Source: Axinella damicornis (lineage: Eukaryota > Porifera > Demospongiae > Axinellida > Axinellidae). From it: DNA of 64,000 bases. Shown piece by piece: positions 1 through 11,934 of the stretch (positions are counted from its first letter, which is position 1; each line of letters opens with the position of its first letter). A model generated the notes under the pieces. The model was not told the DNA's origin. It worked only from the letters and a program-made list of their open reading frames with translations, and searched no databases. A program made the position numbers and the translations under genes. The stretch is from the NCBI GenBank assembly GCA_963931865.1, contig OZ007508.1:13886781-13950780 (forward strand), read 5' to 3'.

Positions 1-205
1 TCAACTGCCTTTCGCCAACCATTGAGAGGTACTCTGTCCCGGAGCGTTCAGTTCTGAGTCTACGATTCGTGCATTAGCAAGGCAGTGAAGGTAAACGACT
101 ACAAAATATTCACATATTCACGTGGTTTTGTTCTGCAATCTGATTGGGTCCGCCAGATCCAGGCGCCGGATTCCGGGAAGTCGACAGCTTTTCACGCGAA
201 TGTTA

Positions 206-249
206 CCAGGCTCTCTCCTCCCGCCGTTTTTCTTGAGGAGAGAGCCTGG
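206..249. repeat. Hairpin (15-bp perfect arms)
   Basis: Positions 206-220 (CCAGGCTCTCTCCTC) are exactly reverse-complementary to 235-249, with a 14-nt loop. The same hairpin occurs at 16773-16814, and the sequence just after it (ggctaac near 258) resembles the 3' end of the TAGCC-type elements, so this is probably the remnant of one of them. Confidence 0.8.
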
Positions 250-1124
250 GACTGAGGCTAACGTATGTACGTGGTACGTACCGGAATATGTCACGCTCAG
301 GAATGTTGATAGGAATGTTGCGGTTGCTGCGAGGGCTCGACGATGCGAGAACTACAACCTTGAGAAACAGATCAGTAGACGAGGCTTCAGGGCTTGCAGA
401 GCTGTAGCAGCCAGCGCCGGCGCGAGCTATTTTGGAGTGGTACGGCCACTGCAGTGAATAGAGGGGCTTCATTTTTCAGTTGTCTGGATGGGCTCTCGTG
501 GCACCTTCGTGCTTTGCACTGCACTGTAACTGCTTTCTGCTTTCCGTGTCATCAGTGACCGTCGACGTGGAATGGAGATGTCACGAATTCGCGCTTGCGC
601 GCATAACTTCTAGTACACGGGAGGTACCGGTAGCCCACGCCTAGCCCACATAGATGAGTTCGCTGCGAATTTTCTGTCATACGTCGTGCCGTAAATCACT
701 TCCTGCCCGTATTTTGCGTATTCTTGTGTCTCGCGCTGATTCAAACCACAAACGGCTCACCATTGCGGAGACCATCTAGAGAAGACACAAACTATAAAAT
801 CTACTTCAACAAGGCCACAGCGACTTGGATCAAAGACATGTACCTCAGGCAACAACGCGTGACTGAGACACGAGCTGTGAACAGTCCACCAGAGCCGTAC
901 CTATGCGACTAAAAAGTTCAAAGTTTTTTTTGTTTTTTTTTAGCAAAAATAATCAGTGAAAGTTTACAAATGGCCAAAAAGTGGTACGGCCAAAACCGTA
1001 CCGGCCGTACCGACCTCGCCGGCCCTGGCAGCTACATATGGAGTCAAACAGTCGACATCTGTTTATACCGCAACTCCACAATAATCTCGCGTAAAGTAAA
1101 GTCCTGTGTGGTTGGGTGTATCCA

Positions 1125-1230
1125 TGCCCAGTGTATTAGCTGGCGCACCAACCGAATAAATATTTCAAGAAGTTTGAAACAACTTCTTGAAATATTTATT
1201 CAGTTGGTGTGCGAGCTAATACACTGGGCA
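1125..1230. repeat. Foldback repeat with 50-bp arms
   Basis: The left arm 1125-1174 pairs with the right arm 1181-1230 with three mismatches and a 6-nt loop, making a near-perfect hairpin. It begins TGCCCAGTG and ends CACTGGGCA. There is no coding capacity. It is probably a small foldback MITE or a replication-derived palindrome; no clear target duplication was seen. Confidence 0.8.
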
Positions 1231-1587
1231 GCCAGGGGCTATAGGGTACAAGCGAGCGGGGCCTTCAGGGCTTGCAGAACTAGAGCAGCTACATGTGGAG
1301 TAGAACAGTGAGTGCAATCGACATGTTTATCTCAGCTCCACACTCGCAAATTCACACTAGCTAGAGATCTTGTAAGCACGTGGCCAGGCTGCTCATGCGG
1401 CCGCGGCGTGCGCGCGAGGCAATTATGCGGATATGTATACTAGTAACTGAGCGCTCGATGTTGCCGTCGATGCTCGTCACCGAGCACTTGAAATTATAGG
1501 TTGAAAGTAAGGTAAGTTCTTTATTAATTCAACTGTAAGAAGGGAAGTTTGACCGAATCCAATGAACTACCCCTGGATCCGCCACTG

Positions 1588-1653
1588 CTACCAATCAATA
1601 TTATCAACTAGCTACTAGCTACTACAAATGGCAGAAAGCATTCTAAAGAGTTG
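1588..1653 (-). pseudogene. Relic of an RTK kinase 3' end
   Basis: This short block matches the end of gene B (about 14155-14214): the codons for the last dozen residues (R-M-L-S-A-I-C), the stop region and the start of the 3' flank, including a shared ATTATCAACTAGCTACTA. Homology stops abruptly at about 1653, within a codon near AAAGAGTT, where unrelated sequence begins. It is therefore the 3' stump of a further A/B/E-type kinase copy lost by deletion or insertion. Seen directly: the sequence match. Inferred: a former tandem copy at the left of the cluster. Confidence 0.75.
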
Positions 1654-1830
1654 GCATGGGGTTGACAGTAGCAACTCAGCAAGTAGGGCTATACAAGATG
1701 TATTATCACGCCAGCCACCATTTCAGAATCATGCATGGGTGCAGGCTACTTGCCTGATGATGCCATGCGAGAGCATGTGCTACTTATTGCATATGCACGT
1801 CAACAAACGGCTCATCTAATACAGTTGCAT

Positions 1831-2539
1831 GGTCAATCTTACACAGTCATGATGGGATGCAATTCAGAAAATTACAGTCGGTCAGTCATGGTGGGATGCA
1901 ATTCAGGAAATTACAGTCGGTCAATCTTACACAGTCATGGTGGGATGCAATTCAGAAAATTACAGTCGGTCAGTCATGGTGGGATGCAATTCAGGAAATT
2001 ACAGTCGGTCAATCTTACACAGTCATGGTGGGATGCAATTCAGGAAATTACAGTCAGTCAATCTTACACAGTCATGATGGGATGCAATTCAGGAAATTAC
2101 AGTCGGTCAATCATGGTGGGATGCAATTCAGGAAATTACAGTCAGTCAATCATGGTGGGATGCAATTCAGGAAATTACAGTCGGTCAATCTTACACAGTC
2201 ATGGTGGGATGCAATTCAGAAAATTACAGTCGGTCAGTCATGGTGGGATGCAATTCAGGAAATTACAGTCGGTCAATCTTACACAGTCATGGTGGGATGC
2301 AATTCAGGAAATTACAGTCAGTCAATCTTACACAGTCATGATGGGATGCAATTCAGGAAATTACAGTCGGTCAATCATGGTGGGATGCAATTCAGGAAAT
2401 TACAGTCAGTCAATCTTACACAGTCATGATGGGATGCAATTCAGGAAATTACAGTCGGTCAATCATGGTGGGATGCATTTCAGGAAATTACAGTTGGTCA
2501 ATCTTACACAGTCATGGTGGGATGTAATTCAGGAAATTA
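1831..2539. repeat. Minisatellite, 39/49-bp units, 16 copies
   Basis: Sixteen copies of a unit with core gatgcaattcaggaaattac are arranged head to tail. Units are about 39 bp, or 49 bp when they carry an extra block ATCTTACACA. Groups of units recur (for example 1893-2080 resembles 2204-2340), suggesting higher-order duplication. It reads through without stops in more than one forward frame, giving long open frames, but 49 is not a multiple of three, so the translation switches frame between units; I do not regard it as coding. Confidence 0.95.
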
Positions 2540-3962
2540 GACGTAAGATGTACACGTGTGCTAACACATAGGAGACATGCCCACTCTTGACTTGTGGACC
2601 CAGTTCCTCATGCATCTCTTCCACTGTTCTGTTGGGATGACTCGGTCAATGGAGGCATATAGATTAATAATTAAGGGCTTCCATGGGACCAGTGGTTAAG
2701 GTAGGAAACATGGGTACCGCGATCTCCGAAACCAAGTTGATGGATAAATGGGCAGCATCAAAGCGTACACAAGTTTCAGCAATACTTTGCATCAAACTGC
2801 TCCCTCTGCTTGAAAATGCCCTAAAACTCAATTTTAAGGCCCTCTACGAAACTGAAAATTTGGACCCTCTCCAAGGCCCACCCACACTCTGACCCCATCA
2901 TCAATACACACACAAAACAGGCCCCAAAACTACGGATGGATTTACCACCTGCTCTCCTCACTTGCAGGCTACAGCCCAAAACTCACTGCCACCCTCAAAA
3001 ACAGAGGTTTGGCTACCCTAGGCTTTCAAAAAAAATTCCACGCACACCAACTAAAACCGACTCAAGCCAAGGGCACTCTTCAAAAGGTCAACCTACCCCC
3101 TGCAAAACTAGGGATGCTTTTCCACGTTCACCTCTCGGTTACAGAGTTTTGGCCACACATCTACTCCCTCTCACCAGCCCAGTCCAGCTACCAAACCAGC
3201 CAAATTCGCCCTAACACGAAAATGGGCGGGGCCTGTAATGCTGAAAGGTCAACTCTCTAGAGTACCTTGGCCAGGGAGCTGTCGGATGCTGTTCACTTTC
3301 CAGGCTGTTCTTCGGCCACTTCAGCAGACCCACAAACATTCCTGCTCACTCCACCTAGCTATTCACACTCAGATAGCCCATCGTTACATTCAATAAGCTA
3401 GAATAGCTTCTTAGCTACTTAAAAAAAAAAAAAAAAAAAAAAAAACAACCCAAAAACGAGTGTTCAAACAAATCTTCAAAGTACCGCACGGCCACATCAG
3501 AGTACCGATTTGAAACTTGAAAGGGCTGCTAGCCGCATCAAAGAGAGAAGCCCCCCTTGTTTATTCCGGTTGCCGCCATGGGAAAACGTAAACAGATCGA
3601 TAACTCTATATAACCGTATGCGAGTGATGTCCTCTCATTAATTATTCATGAGCAAAATTGCGCGATTTCGCCGATGCCGTGCTTCCTACCTTAAACTGTA
3701 AGAGTAAGGCTGCAGCCAATGGCTATTCATAGCAGTGGTGACTTTTGGTAATGTTACAGGGCAGGCCACGTTCAACTTGGTGCCTCCTAAACATGTAAGG
3801 AATACCGATCTTCAGCCACAAGGAAGGGCATTGTGACAAGCAGTGCCCACAACAAGAGCATCAGCTGCACTCATGCTTCACTGTTACAATACAACATTAT
3901 CACAATCCGCATAAATGATGTTCATGCATGCTCATGTTCCCCTCTTAGTTATTACCCCGCGC
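2540..3962. other. Non-coding, with poly-A and a dispersed repeat
   Basis: No gene is recognised. A run of about 25 A lies at 3421-3445. The block 3509-3694 (from TTGAAACTTGAAAGGGC to CCTACCTTAA) is a dispersed repeat with a second copy at 63081-63269. Remaining open frames are low-complexity and have no recognisable domain. Confidence 0.5.
3509..3694 (+). repeat. Dispersed repeat, copy 1 of 2
   Basis: About 185 bp closely similar to 63081-63269. The second copy interrupts another duplicated block (30589-31330 versus 63009-63745), so this unit behaves as an inserted mobile sequence. Its right end is TTAA in both copies, but no clear inverted ends were identified. Confidence 0.75.
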
Positions 3963-5577
3963 TCCGTTTCGCTGTATTTCCTACTTTTCATAACTATTCA
4001 TAACATTGGCTCCACCTCTTCGTGACCTCAGAGTCCCATCAAGAACAGGACACACAGTGCATTTGGAAACAGTGTTTTCTCACGATCTATGTACTTCACT
4101 GGCATCGTGGCTATTGTTTCGGCTGTTTTTTCCAGCTATTTCCTATTATTCATAACATTTGGCTCCACCTCTCCAGCTTCACAATATGTATATACGGTAA
4201 GCGGTCACTCCCACACCTTGGATATGGCCATACGTATATACACGAACACAGTATAGCCGCCCTGTTCGATGGGAATCAGCAGAGATGTCACGTCGATTGT
4301 AGCTGCACTGCATGCATCCTGGCCTGTAGACGTTCATGACAGTGCGGGGTATGTGTTCTATGAACACCTCTAGTTCAAAGCAGTGGTGAATGTGGTGGTG
4401 TAACAGGGCAGGTTGGTGCCTCCTAAACTGCGTAAGGCATACCTACCAAGATGACCTTCAACTCTTGGAGGATCTTAATTGTAAATACTAATGCTAGTGC
4501 CCACAAGGAATAATTCACCTGCATGTCCTAGCTGCAGTCTTATACAAGGCCTGCAAGGGGCTGCCACAAGTCCACATACTGAGGAATGTACTAACTTTGA
4601 GTGTTTTCATTGTACTGTACATGTACATGTACAGCAATGTAGTTAGTAAGCTCACGACGGAACGTAAACAGATAGCTTGCTTCATGTGTATTGAAAAAGA
4701 AAGCCAAACTTTGAGTCAACATGTCCTGTTTGGTTTTTGCATGCCAGAATTGTCAACAAAATCGATGTTCTTTATTCATCTGCATAGCTAACAGCATTAG
4801 GTCTCTGAACAGGGGCTACAGCAGGACTTATTAGCTGCTCACCTGTCATGAGTGGCTTACTTCTTGTCCTGATGTCTCCTGACTACGGTATTTTGTGGCA
4901 TGTACATGTATGCCAAAGGTGCAAGAAGTTTTACCAAACAATACTTCCATCCTACTAAACCAGCACACTGCTGATGTAGCTAACACCTCTGTTAAATGAA
5001 CAATACTACTTAAACTATAATGATAATACGATCACAGACGGAATGATATTACGGCGTAGTATCCGCACCACCCAGAGTACTTGGGGAACTGAGCGTGTGC
5101 AAACAGTGTGTACCAGGCTCTCTTTTCTTCTCTCCCATGCAAGAGCCTGGCCCGAACGAGGCTATACATAATTTTGAAACGAATTCGAACAAGGGAATAG
5201 GTTGTAATCTTAGCATGTGTGCTATAATTAAACAAATTGCAGCTGTTAATTGTTGTTGTACATGACAGCTCTGCCTATGTGCATCGAACACGTGCTATCG
5301 TGTATACTGTGTTCGTGTATGGCTGTATCCAAGGTGTGAGAGTGACCGCTTACCATATATACAACACTTGCATATTGTGAAGCTGAAGAGGTGGGGCCAA
5401 ATGTTACAAATAATAGGACTCTGTTTCCTAGTGGTCATCTCGAAGCATGAAGTTTCCAAATGCATTATATGTCCTGTTTATGATAGGACTCTGCATGAGA
5501 TCACGAAGAGGTGGAGCCAATGTTATGAATAGTTATGAAAAGTAGGAAATAGCCGAAACAACAGCGAAACGAAGCAC
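3963..5577. mobile_element. Inverted-repeat-bounded candidate element
   Basis: The left block 3963-4256 is a diverged reverse complement of 5297-5577: shared pieces include the reading around GGCTCCACCTCTTCGTGA, TTTCCAAATGCA and the CACTCTCACACCTTGG region. The middle (4257-5296) has no recognisable gene; it contains a partial TAGCC-type hairpin at 5113-5165. This could be an old DNA transposon with long inverted arms or two independent insertions in opposite directions. Confidence 0.55.
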
Positions 5578-7334
5578 CTTGACTTCAGTCAGGTACACAT
5601 AGCTATTTGCTAATGCTTGACTCCCTTTCGATGGTTTATGAGGGTCTATGTGACAGACTGACAGACGGACAAAACCGATTGCTTAAACCCACTTTGTGCA
5701 TGCATGCGTGCGTGGGGTAATAATCAGCTTGTCTTGGGAAGTATGGCTGTTAAGGACTCACTCCCATACACTCTGTATAGACCACGTTCAAGTTGAAGCC
5801 AATGGTCAGCATAGCTATGTGGCTTGGCTAGAGAACTCCACATGGTGCAGTTATGCATGCATACTTTTGGAGGTGCATGCAGTATTAGCAAGTGCAGCTG
5901 CAATGAAAGTGCGGTGGCACATAGCTACATAGCAAGAAGTGTTGTTCTTCTATATGCGTACACAGAGTATAAGATGAAGAGGACATCCTGGAGATGAATT
6001 GAAGTGCAAAGACTAGCTCAATGGTCAAGATGTAAAACCTAGTTGGTCAATGGTCTTGCAGTCATGATCTTGACGGTGGTTGCAGTACCTACTACAGTGA
6101 TTCTACAGTGCATATCAGTGGGAGTCAGGACCCCCCAAACTCAGATGAACTTCACCTGAATGACAACAACTATCAAGCAGGTACCCAATAAAAATGCTAA
6201 TCGCGTAGACTATAATTATCTCAAAAACTGATCAATATTACCGCGATTGCTGGCATGCAAACTCTGTGCGCAAGAGTGGATCTGTCCAGCTGCGCAACTC
6301 ACCATGGGTCTAGCAGGAGCATCCATGGATCTGCTCTACGTACTTCGTTCGTCGAGTGATCCACTTCGTTCTTCTTTGCACTCTAGATAGTCTCAGCTCG
6401 CTTTACGCAAGATTAATCTACTGTAGACGTATCCGGTGCGGGATTTATCATTAGTTAGCTTTGATTGTCACTGGAATTGAAACATATTCACAGGACAAGC
6501 TCCAGCAAAATAGCTTCATGCCTGACATTTCTCTAGAACAGAACTGCGTGGATTGCCCGACAGCAAGCACAATTCTCAGAGCAATACGACCTATAGGTCA
6601 CATATCTAGATGAGACCTTAATAGAAGGGCTCGGAACCAGAGTAGTGGTCTAACCCAAAATCAAGTACTGGAAATTGCATGAATTGCACAAAAATGGAGT
6701 ATGAGCCAGAGGAGGTTGGACTCGGTCATGACACAAAGAAGGCTCTCAAGTCAACTATATAGTCATTCATGTCTCTGCTATAGCTAATTATATACGGATT
6801 AGCTCACACTTCTGTGAGCTTGAGGGATACATGCAATAGCTAACTAACTTTTAGCTATGTGATTGATCGCTCCGTTATCTAAAGACTCACTTTCAGCTCT
6901 ATCTCACCAGGAATGAGGCTAGCTATAGACAGCAATATGAGGCTGATTTTGTGCTTTTGAAGTACAGGTAGCGGGAGAGGAGCTGCACAAGTAGCATATT
7001 CGGTGGAATGGTTTAGGGCCTGTAGGCATTGCTAAGTGCATGTACACCTATTGTATACGTAGCTATAGCTAGCAACTGAATTAGGACCAAAAACAAAATT
7101 TTCTAGCCACTTTGATGGACTTGTGGGTGGCTGTACTATACCTCATGCAAAAATCTTCAGCAAGCACTAGATCATAGTGGATCAGGTGAAGAAGTAGCTA
7201 TACAACAACAAAAAAAAATTCAAAATGCAAAGTTGATATAGATCACATGGAAAAATTGAATGAGGTACAATTCACTTGTCTACGCTATCAACTATTACCA
7301 GGTAGCTAGTGGCTTTGATTATAAACTAGTCAGT
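5578..7334. other. No gene seen; 3' flank of pseudogene A
   Basis: Low-complexity AT-rich sequence without a recognisable coding exon. Segment 6285-6345 is similar to 31645-31710 (downstream of gene C): both contain GCTGCGCAACTCACC and GCATCCATGGATC. The last ~150 bases (about 7170-7334) resemble the 3' flanks of genes B and E (GGATCAGGTGAA, CAATTCAC), which marks them as the downstream flank of pseudogene A. Confidence 0.5.
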
Positions 7335-7397
7335 AGCTACTGCAAATAGCAGAAAGCATTCTTGCTCGTTGGCTTGGATCGTGTGCCCAGCACTTAA

Positions 7398-8017
7398 GGT
7401 TACGATGTACTATTCGATTAAATTTTTTGCTGGTAACTTTGCTGCTTTATATCTCAGGAACTATAACAGATATTAGTCTGAAACAAGTTCCATTCCAACA
7501 TTACAACACCAAATGAAACTCCTGGAACAGGAAAGTAAAATGCCCCAGGGTATTTGGACCTAGGCAACTAGACTCACTGCTCAAGCACTCTTGCGTCAAA
7601 TTACTGAGAGGCAGACTGGAGCCCAACCCTCAAAAATTCTCTGGCACTACTACGCAGTATTTGCTAGGTCGTGATGAAGAGATATTCGGTGATCTGTGTA
7701 TATTTTTAGCTATGTGCACAAAAACTTACCGGATCATCCAAGAAGAGCTTGCTCTAGGCATGCATAATCTTCGTTTCGTGCCCAAATTTTGTGATTTCTT
7801 TTCATGCCGCCCTGCAAAATACACCAGGCTACCCGTGCAACAAGTCAAAACACGTGAGAAACAATTTCCCTTCGTAAAATTTGACGCAAGGTATAAGGCC
7901 TCATTAGTCTGTGGTTAATTGAATTTGTAACACGTTTACATGTACCGCTTCCGCTATGAATAATGTTATCTCATTGTTTTATGTAAACAATCTGGCAGCT
8001 GCCTCCAACTCATAACC
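7398..8017 (+). mobile_element. TTAA-flanked piggyBac-like MITE, copy 1
   Basis: A 620-bp non-autonomous element starting GGTTACGATGTAC directly after TTAA (7394-7397) and ending ...ATAACC before TTAA (8018-8021). It is almost identical to copies at 8022-8648 (inverted) and 54723-55339. Its right end has lost the GTACATCG part of the terminal repeat. All copies contain the same 83-85-aa open frame, which probably reflects recent amplification. TTAA target choice is typical of piggyBac transposons; no transposase is encoded. Confidence 0.88.
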
Positions 8018-8021
8018 TTAA

Positions 8022-8648
8022 GGTTACGATGTACAAGTTGGAGGCAGCTGCCAGATTGTTTACATAAAACAATGAGATAACATTATTCATAGCGGAAGCG
8101 GTACATGTAAACGTGTTACAAATTCAATTAACTACAGACTAATGAGGCCTTATACCTTGCGTCAAATTTTACGAAGGGAAATTGTTTCTCACGTGTTTTG
8201 ACTTGTTGCACGGGTAGCCTGGTGTATTTTGCAGGGCGGCATGAAAAGAAATCACAAAATTTGGGCAGGAAACGAAGATTATGCATGCCTAGAGCACGCT
8301 CTTCTTGGATGATCCGGTAAGTTTTTGTGCACATAGCTAAAAATATACACAGGTCACCGAATATCTCTTCATCACGACCTAGCAAATACTGCGTAGTAGT
8401 GCCAGAGAATTTTTGAGGGTTGGGCTCCAGTCTGCCTCTCAGTAATTTGACGCAAGAGTGCTTGAGCAGTGAGTCTAGTTGCCTAGGTCCAAATACCCTG
8501 GGGCATTTTACTTTCCTGCTCCAGGAGTTTCATTTGGTGTTGTAATGTTGGAATGGAACTTGTTTCAGACTAATATCTGTTATAGTTCCTGAGATATAAA
8601 GCAGCAAAGTTACCAGCAAAAAATTTAATCAAATAGTACATCGTAACC
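8022..8648 (-). mobile_element. TTAA-flanked MITE, copy 2 (inverted)
   Basis: A 627-bp copy in reverse orientation to copy 1, sharing the single TTAA at 8018-8021 with it and bounded on the right by TTAA 8649-8652. Together they form a 1.25-kb inverted pair inserted between CCCAGCAC and GCATGATTTCG of the kinase exon of pseudogene A; in gene B these are adjacent around a TTTAAG site. Both 13-bp ends (GGTTACGATGTAC and its complement) are intact. Confidence 0.88.
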
Positions 8649-11600
8649 TTAAGCATGATTTCGTACACTTTGGGTGGACATGCAGCTGGTTTCGCCAGTA
8701 GTTTGGGACTCTTGCCCTTGATTGCATCCTTGAGAGTACGGCTGTTCCTTTTCGAGGGTGAAGACTTCCCACATGGTAATTCCCACATGGTAACACCAAA
8801 TGCCTACACCTCTGACTTCTGTGAGAATTTGCCATAGAAGCATTCAGTTGACATCCAGTGAACCGGAAGGGCAGCATGTCCATGAACGATGTAGTAGTGC
8901 GATTCGTACAGGCATCTGCTCATACCGAAACCTGCTATCTTCACCAGGTAGTTTGGGCCAACCAGGCAGTTCCGTGTTGCCAGGTCTGTATGGACAAAGT
9001 TCTGTGCTGCTAAATATTCATAGCACTGGCAATCTGCGTGCTCATAAGAACCAAAATGCCGGTCATAATCTGATCTTCACCTTGAAGCTCTGAATCAGCA
9101 TGGGTCACTACTTTGAACTTCTTAAGGTACTGGTTGAGATCTCCTTTCTCCATGTACTCCATAATAATGAAAGGGGTGTCCCCATAGCAGACTCCGAGCA
9201 TGTGGATCACATTGCTGTAGTTGTCCGGCCTTGCCATATGAACTTGACCTCTTTCTCAAAGGCTTCCTTCATAGTCTCAGGAGCATTTGGTTTGAGATTC
9301 TTCACAGCGACAAATGTCGACTTACTCTTGTCGTCGTCCGATTCACTCAGCTTCAAATCTTTTGGACTTAGCCCCACGGTTTCAGCTAGGACAACCTGTC
9401 CAAAGAGCCCAGTTCCAAGCTCACAGATCTCTTGAATATTGCTGGTTGAGACTTCTAGCAGCATTTCGTCACTCTGTCGTGGGGCCACAGGGACAGCGTA
9501 AATGGGAGCATAGGGCTGCATATCCTCCAAACTTTTGGGACTTTCAACAACATCAGCGAAGAGCGAAGGTTTGATTGGCTCACTGTACACGACCTCAAGC
9601 ATTCCATGGTCAACCTCAACAGTCTGTGAGCCTGTGGTGTCTGGTGATGTGTAGATGTCATCAGAAATCTTTTTTTGAGGCACATTTGTAGGTTCATGCA
9701 GATGGTCTATATTCCAATAGACTGGATTGGACTCCATCCCTTCGTTTGAGAGGGCAGAACGTGTAGGGGGGGGGGGGGGGGTTGCCTGATAATGTGGGTT
9801 ATCCAGCTGACAATTTTCTGCCTGTCTCAGTTTCAGTTCGATTTCATTTTCCATCTCAATTTGTGACTGCTGTTTCATTCTCCAAGTCTTCATGAGCGTG
9901 ACCACAAAAACAACGACTCCAATTACGAGTATGATCACAACTATCACAATGACTGCTGTGATGATTGGGACGGGAGAACCATCAGGGAATGGGGTAGTAC
10001 CAGTCACTTGAGGGGTGGGTTGTACAGTCACATGTGGAAGGGTGGGTTGTACAGTGTTGCGTGGATGGGTGGGTTGTACAGTCATGTGTGGAAGGGTAAA
10101 TGGTACAGTGTTGTGTGGAAGGGTACGTTGTACAGTCTCATGTGTAGGGGTGGTTGTAGGTCCATATTGTTGCAATGTTTGCGTCAGTATAGCCATTGGT
10201 ATAGCCTCCTGAGTTGTTGCTGACAGAGCTGCAGTAGGAAAACAATGTGGAATGCTGTAAAGTACGATGCATGTGCAGTGATGTGCATGAAGATGATGCC
10301 TGAAACTGCATAGCAACAGCTTTTTGCCTTGTTGGGTCTTCTTTTCAGCACTGAGCAGCTCCAGCAACAGAATTTATCCAGTCAGTCATTCAGTAAGATT
10401 ATGCATGGGTTTGTTGTAATTATGTCGGCTATTTTGAACATGTTACTATGGTATGTAGGTATACAGACTAGCTGTAGCCAAGGTGGCTTGTTGATATAGA
10501 TAAATGGCATGTTGCTCAAGTAGCTATCAAAACTAAGTAACTAGGCAAATGCTTAGGTCATCGTGGGGTGATCCTGAGCAAGCAACATGCTTGTTAAGGT
10601 GCCATATCACATGCACCCCTGAATTGTAGCTTTTATGGTGGTGGAACTAGTAATCATTGCATGCTCTGTGGTCTTGATTTTATAACTATACGGTTCATGG
10701 ATAGGTATACTTGAATTTGCTAATGCATAGAGAATCATACCTGCTGTGGTGCTGGGCATGGTAGACTGACCATAGAACACCACTTCTGCAATGTGGACCC
10801 ATTCGATTTTGCTGCCACTGGACCCAGGCACATTAAAAATGTGAACTCAATGAAATAATAACATTGTAGAAGCTGAGGAGACTGGAGAGACATGATAACT
10901 CTAACAGTGGAGGTACATGATTTGTTAGTTTCAGTGGTTGTACCTATCATGGTTGCTGCCCTGCTGTGAAACAAAGGGAAACCTTGAAATGTGTACACAG
11001 TAATCCATGGAGCTGCGATGCCCCAATGTGGACAGTTGAACATATCCAACTCCACTCTTGTCACACCAACAGTTCTACCAGGGTCAAACCCTATGTGAAA
11101 GGACTGTCCGCTCCTGTTTACAGTGAAGAGTCCAGCTGCCCAGTTGCCTTGGAATCCCCCCAGTGATGGAACATTACCATCAGTAAGTACACTTGTGCCC
11201 ACACAGATGCGACCTTGAGCTACTACTGCACACTGTCCATTGTGATGAGATCCATTCACTGACCGCAGCCCATAAGGGAGGGTATGCCACACATCTGGTG
11301 GATGGTGATGATGACAACATTACTGAGCTGGCAAATGCAGTGATCATGAGGGCATATATAACTACAAGTACATATGTACTACTAATGTAAATGACAGAGT
11401 GAAGATACCAAAATCCTCTCACGTTGCATGGTACCGATGATCAAAATATCCTCTTCAATTAGTCATTGCCAATTAATGTCACACTCAAATAGCTACCAGA
11501 GAATCCAATGCTACACCTTAACATCACCTATTGGTTTTCAATGACTATTGTTGTGGTAGTACCCTTTGGAGGTAGTATATAGCTATATTCATAGCCTCAG

Positions 11601-11700
11601 GCCCGACCAGAATAAGGGTAGTGCATTCAATGATTATGATGTAGCTAGTTCACGTGCCAAATTTTCAATGTCTGGGAAGTAGCTATTTTGAACTGAAGTA

Positions 11701-11759
11701 GTGTGTAATCCAGTTCAGTAGTGTGTAATTCAGTTCAGTAGTGTGTAGTTCAGTTCAGA
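11701..11759. repeat. 21-bp tandem repeat, about 3 units
   Basis: Three consecutive units containing GTAGTGTGTAATTCAGTTCA with single-base differences, within the first intron of pseudogene A. No function is suggested. Confidence 0.85.
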
Positions 11760-11784
11760 GAGTGAGTTCATCATCAATGTGGCT

Positions 11785-11934
11785 TTAACTCTTTACCAAC
11801 CATAAGAAACAGCTTAGGGAAGCAAAAACCCTGTATTAAAGTATAACGCCTAGTATTAAAGCCCCCATATAAATTCTTATGGGCTTATGGGAGCTCATGA
11901 CGGCTTTTGCAGTCATTGGTTGGTAAAGAGTTAA
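11785..11934. mobile_element. 150-bp MITE, copy 1
   Basis: Bounded by an 18-bp perfect terminal inverted repeat, TTAACTCTTTACCAACCA and its complement. A nearly identical copy lies at 60184-60332. It has no coding capacity. The outer TTAA may be part of the target site. It lies in the first intron of pseudogene A; the second copy lies in the equivalent intron of gene E, but the flanks do not look alike, so a shared ancestral insertion is not shown. Confidence 0.88.

Larger units (their letters stand above)
1..1587. other. Transposon debris, no gene recognised
   Basis: No convincing coding exon is visible. The stretch around 145-262 matches, in inverted orientation, the segment at 16762-16870, so both derive from one repeat family with CCAGGCTCTCTCC-type ends. 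Around 480-520 there is an inverted match to sequence also found near 26870, 27690 and 53130. A T-rich run lies near 925-942. Short open frames here are not supported by splice signals or recognisable domains. Confidence 0.5.

Noticed and set aside
1831..2539. CRISPR array
   Set aside because: Repeats are contiguous without unique spacers, and the genome is eukaryotic; it is a minisatellite.
1735..2571. 278-aa repetitive open frame as a protein-coding gene
   Set aside because: It is a translation of a minisatellite with units not divisible by three, open in several frames, without domain or splice support.
11785..11934. MITE at 11785 and 60184 as a shared ancestral insertion in A and E
   Set aside because: Although both lie in the first large intron, their flanks do not appear homologous, so independent insertion is equally likely.
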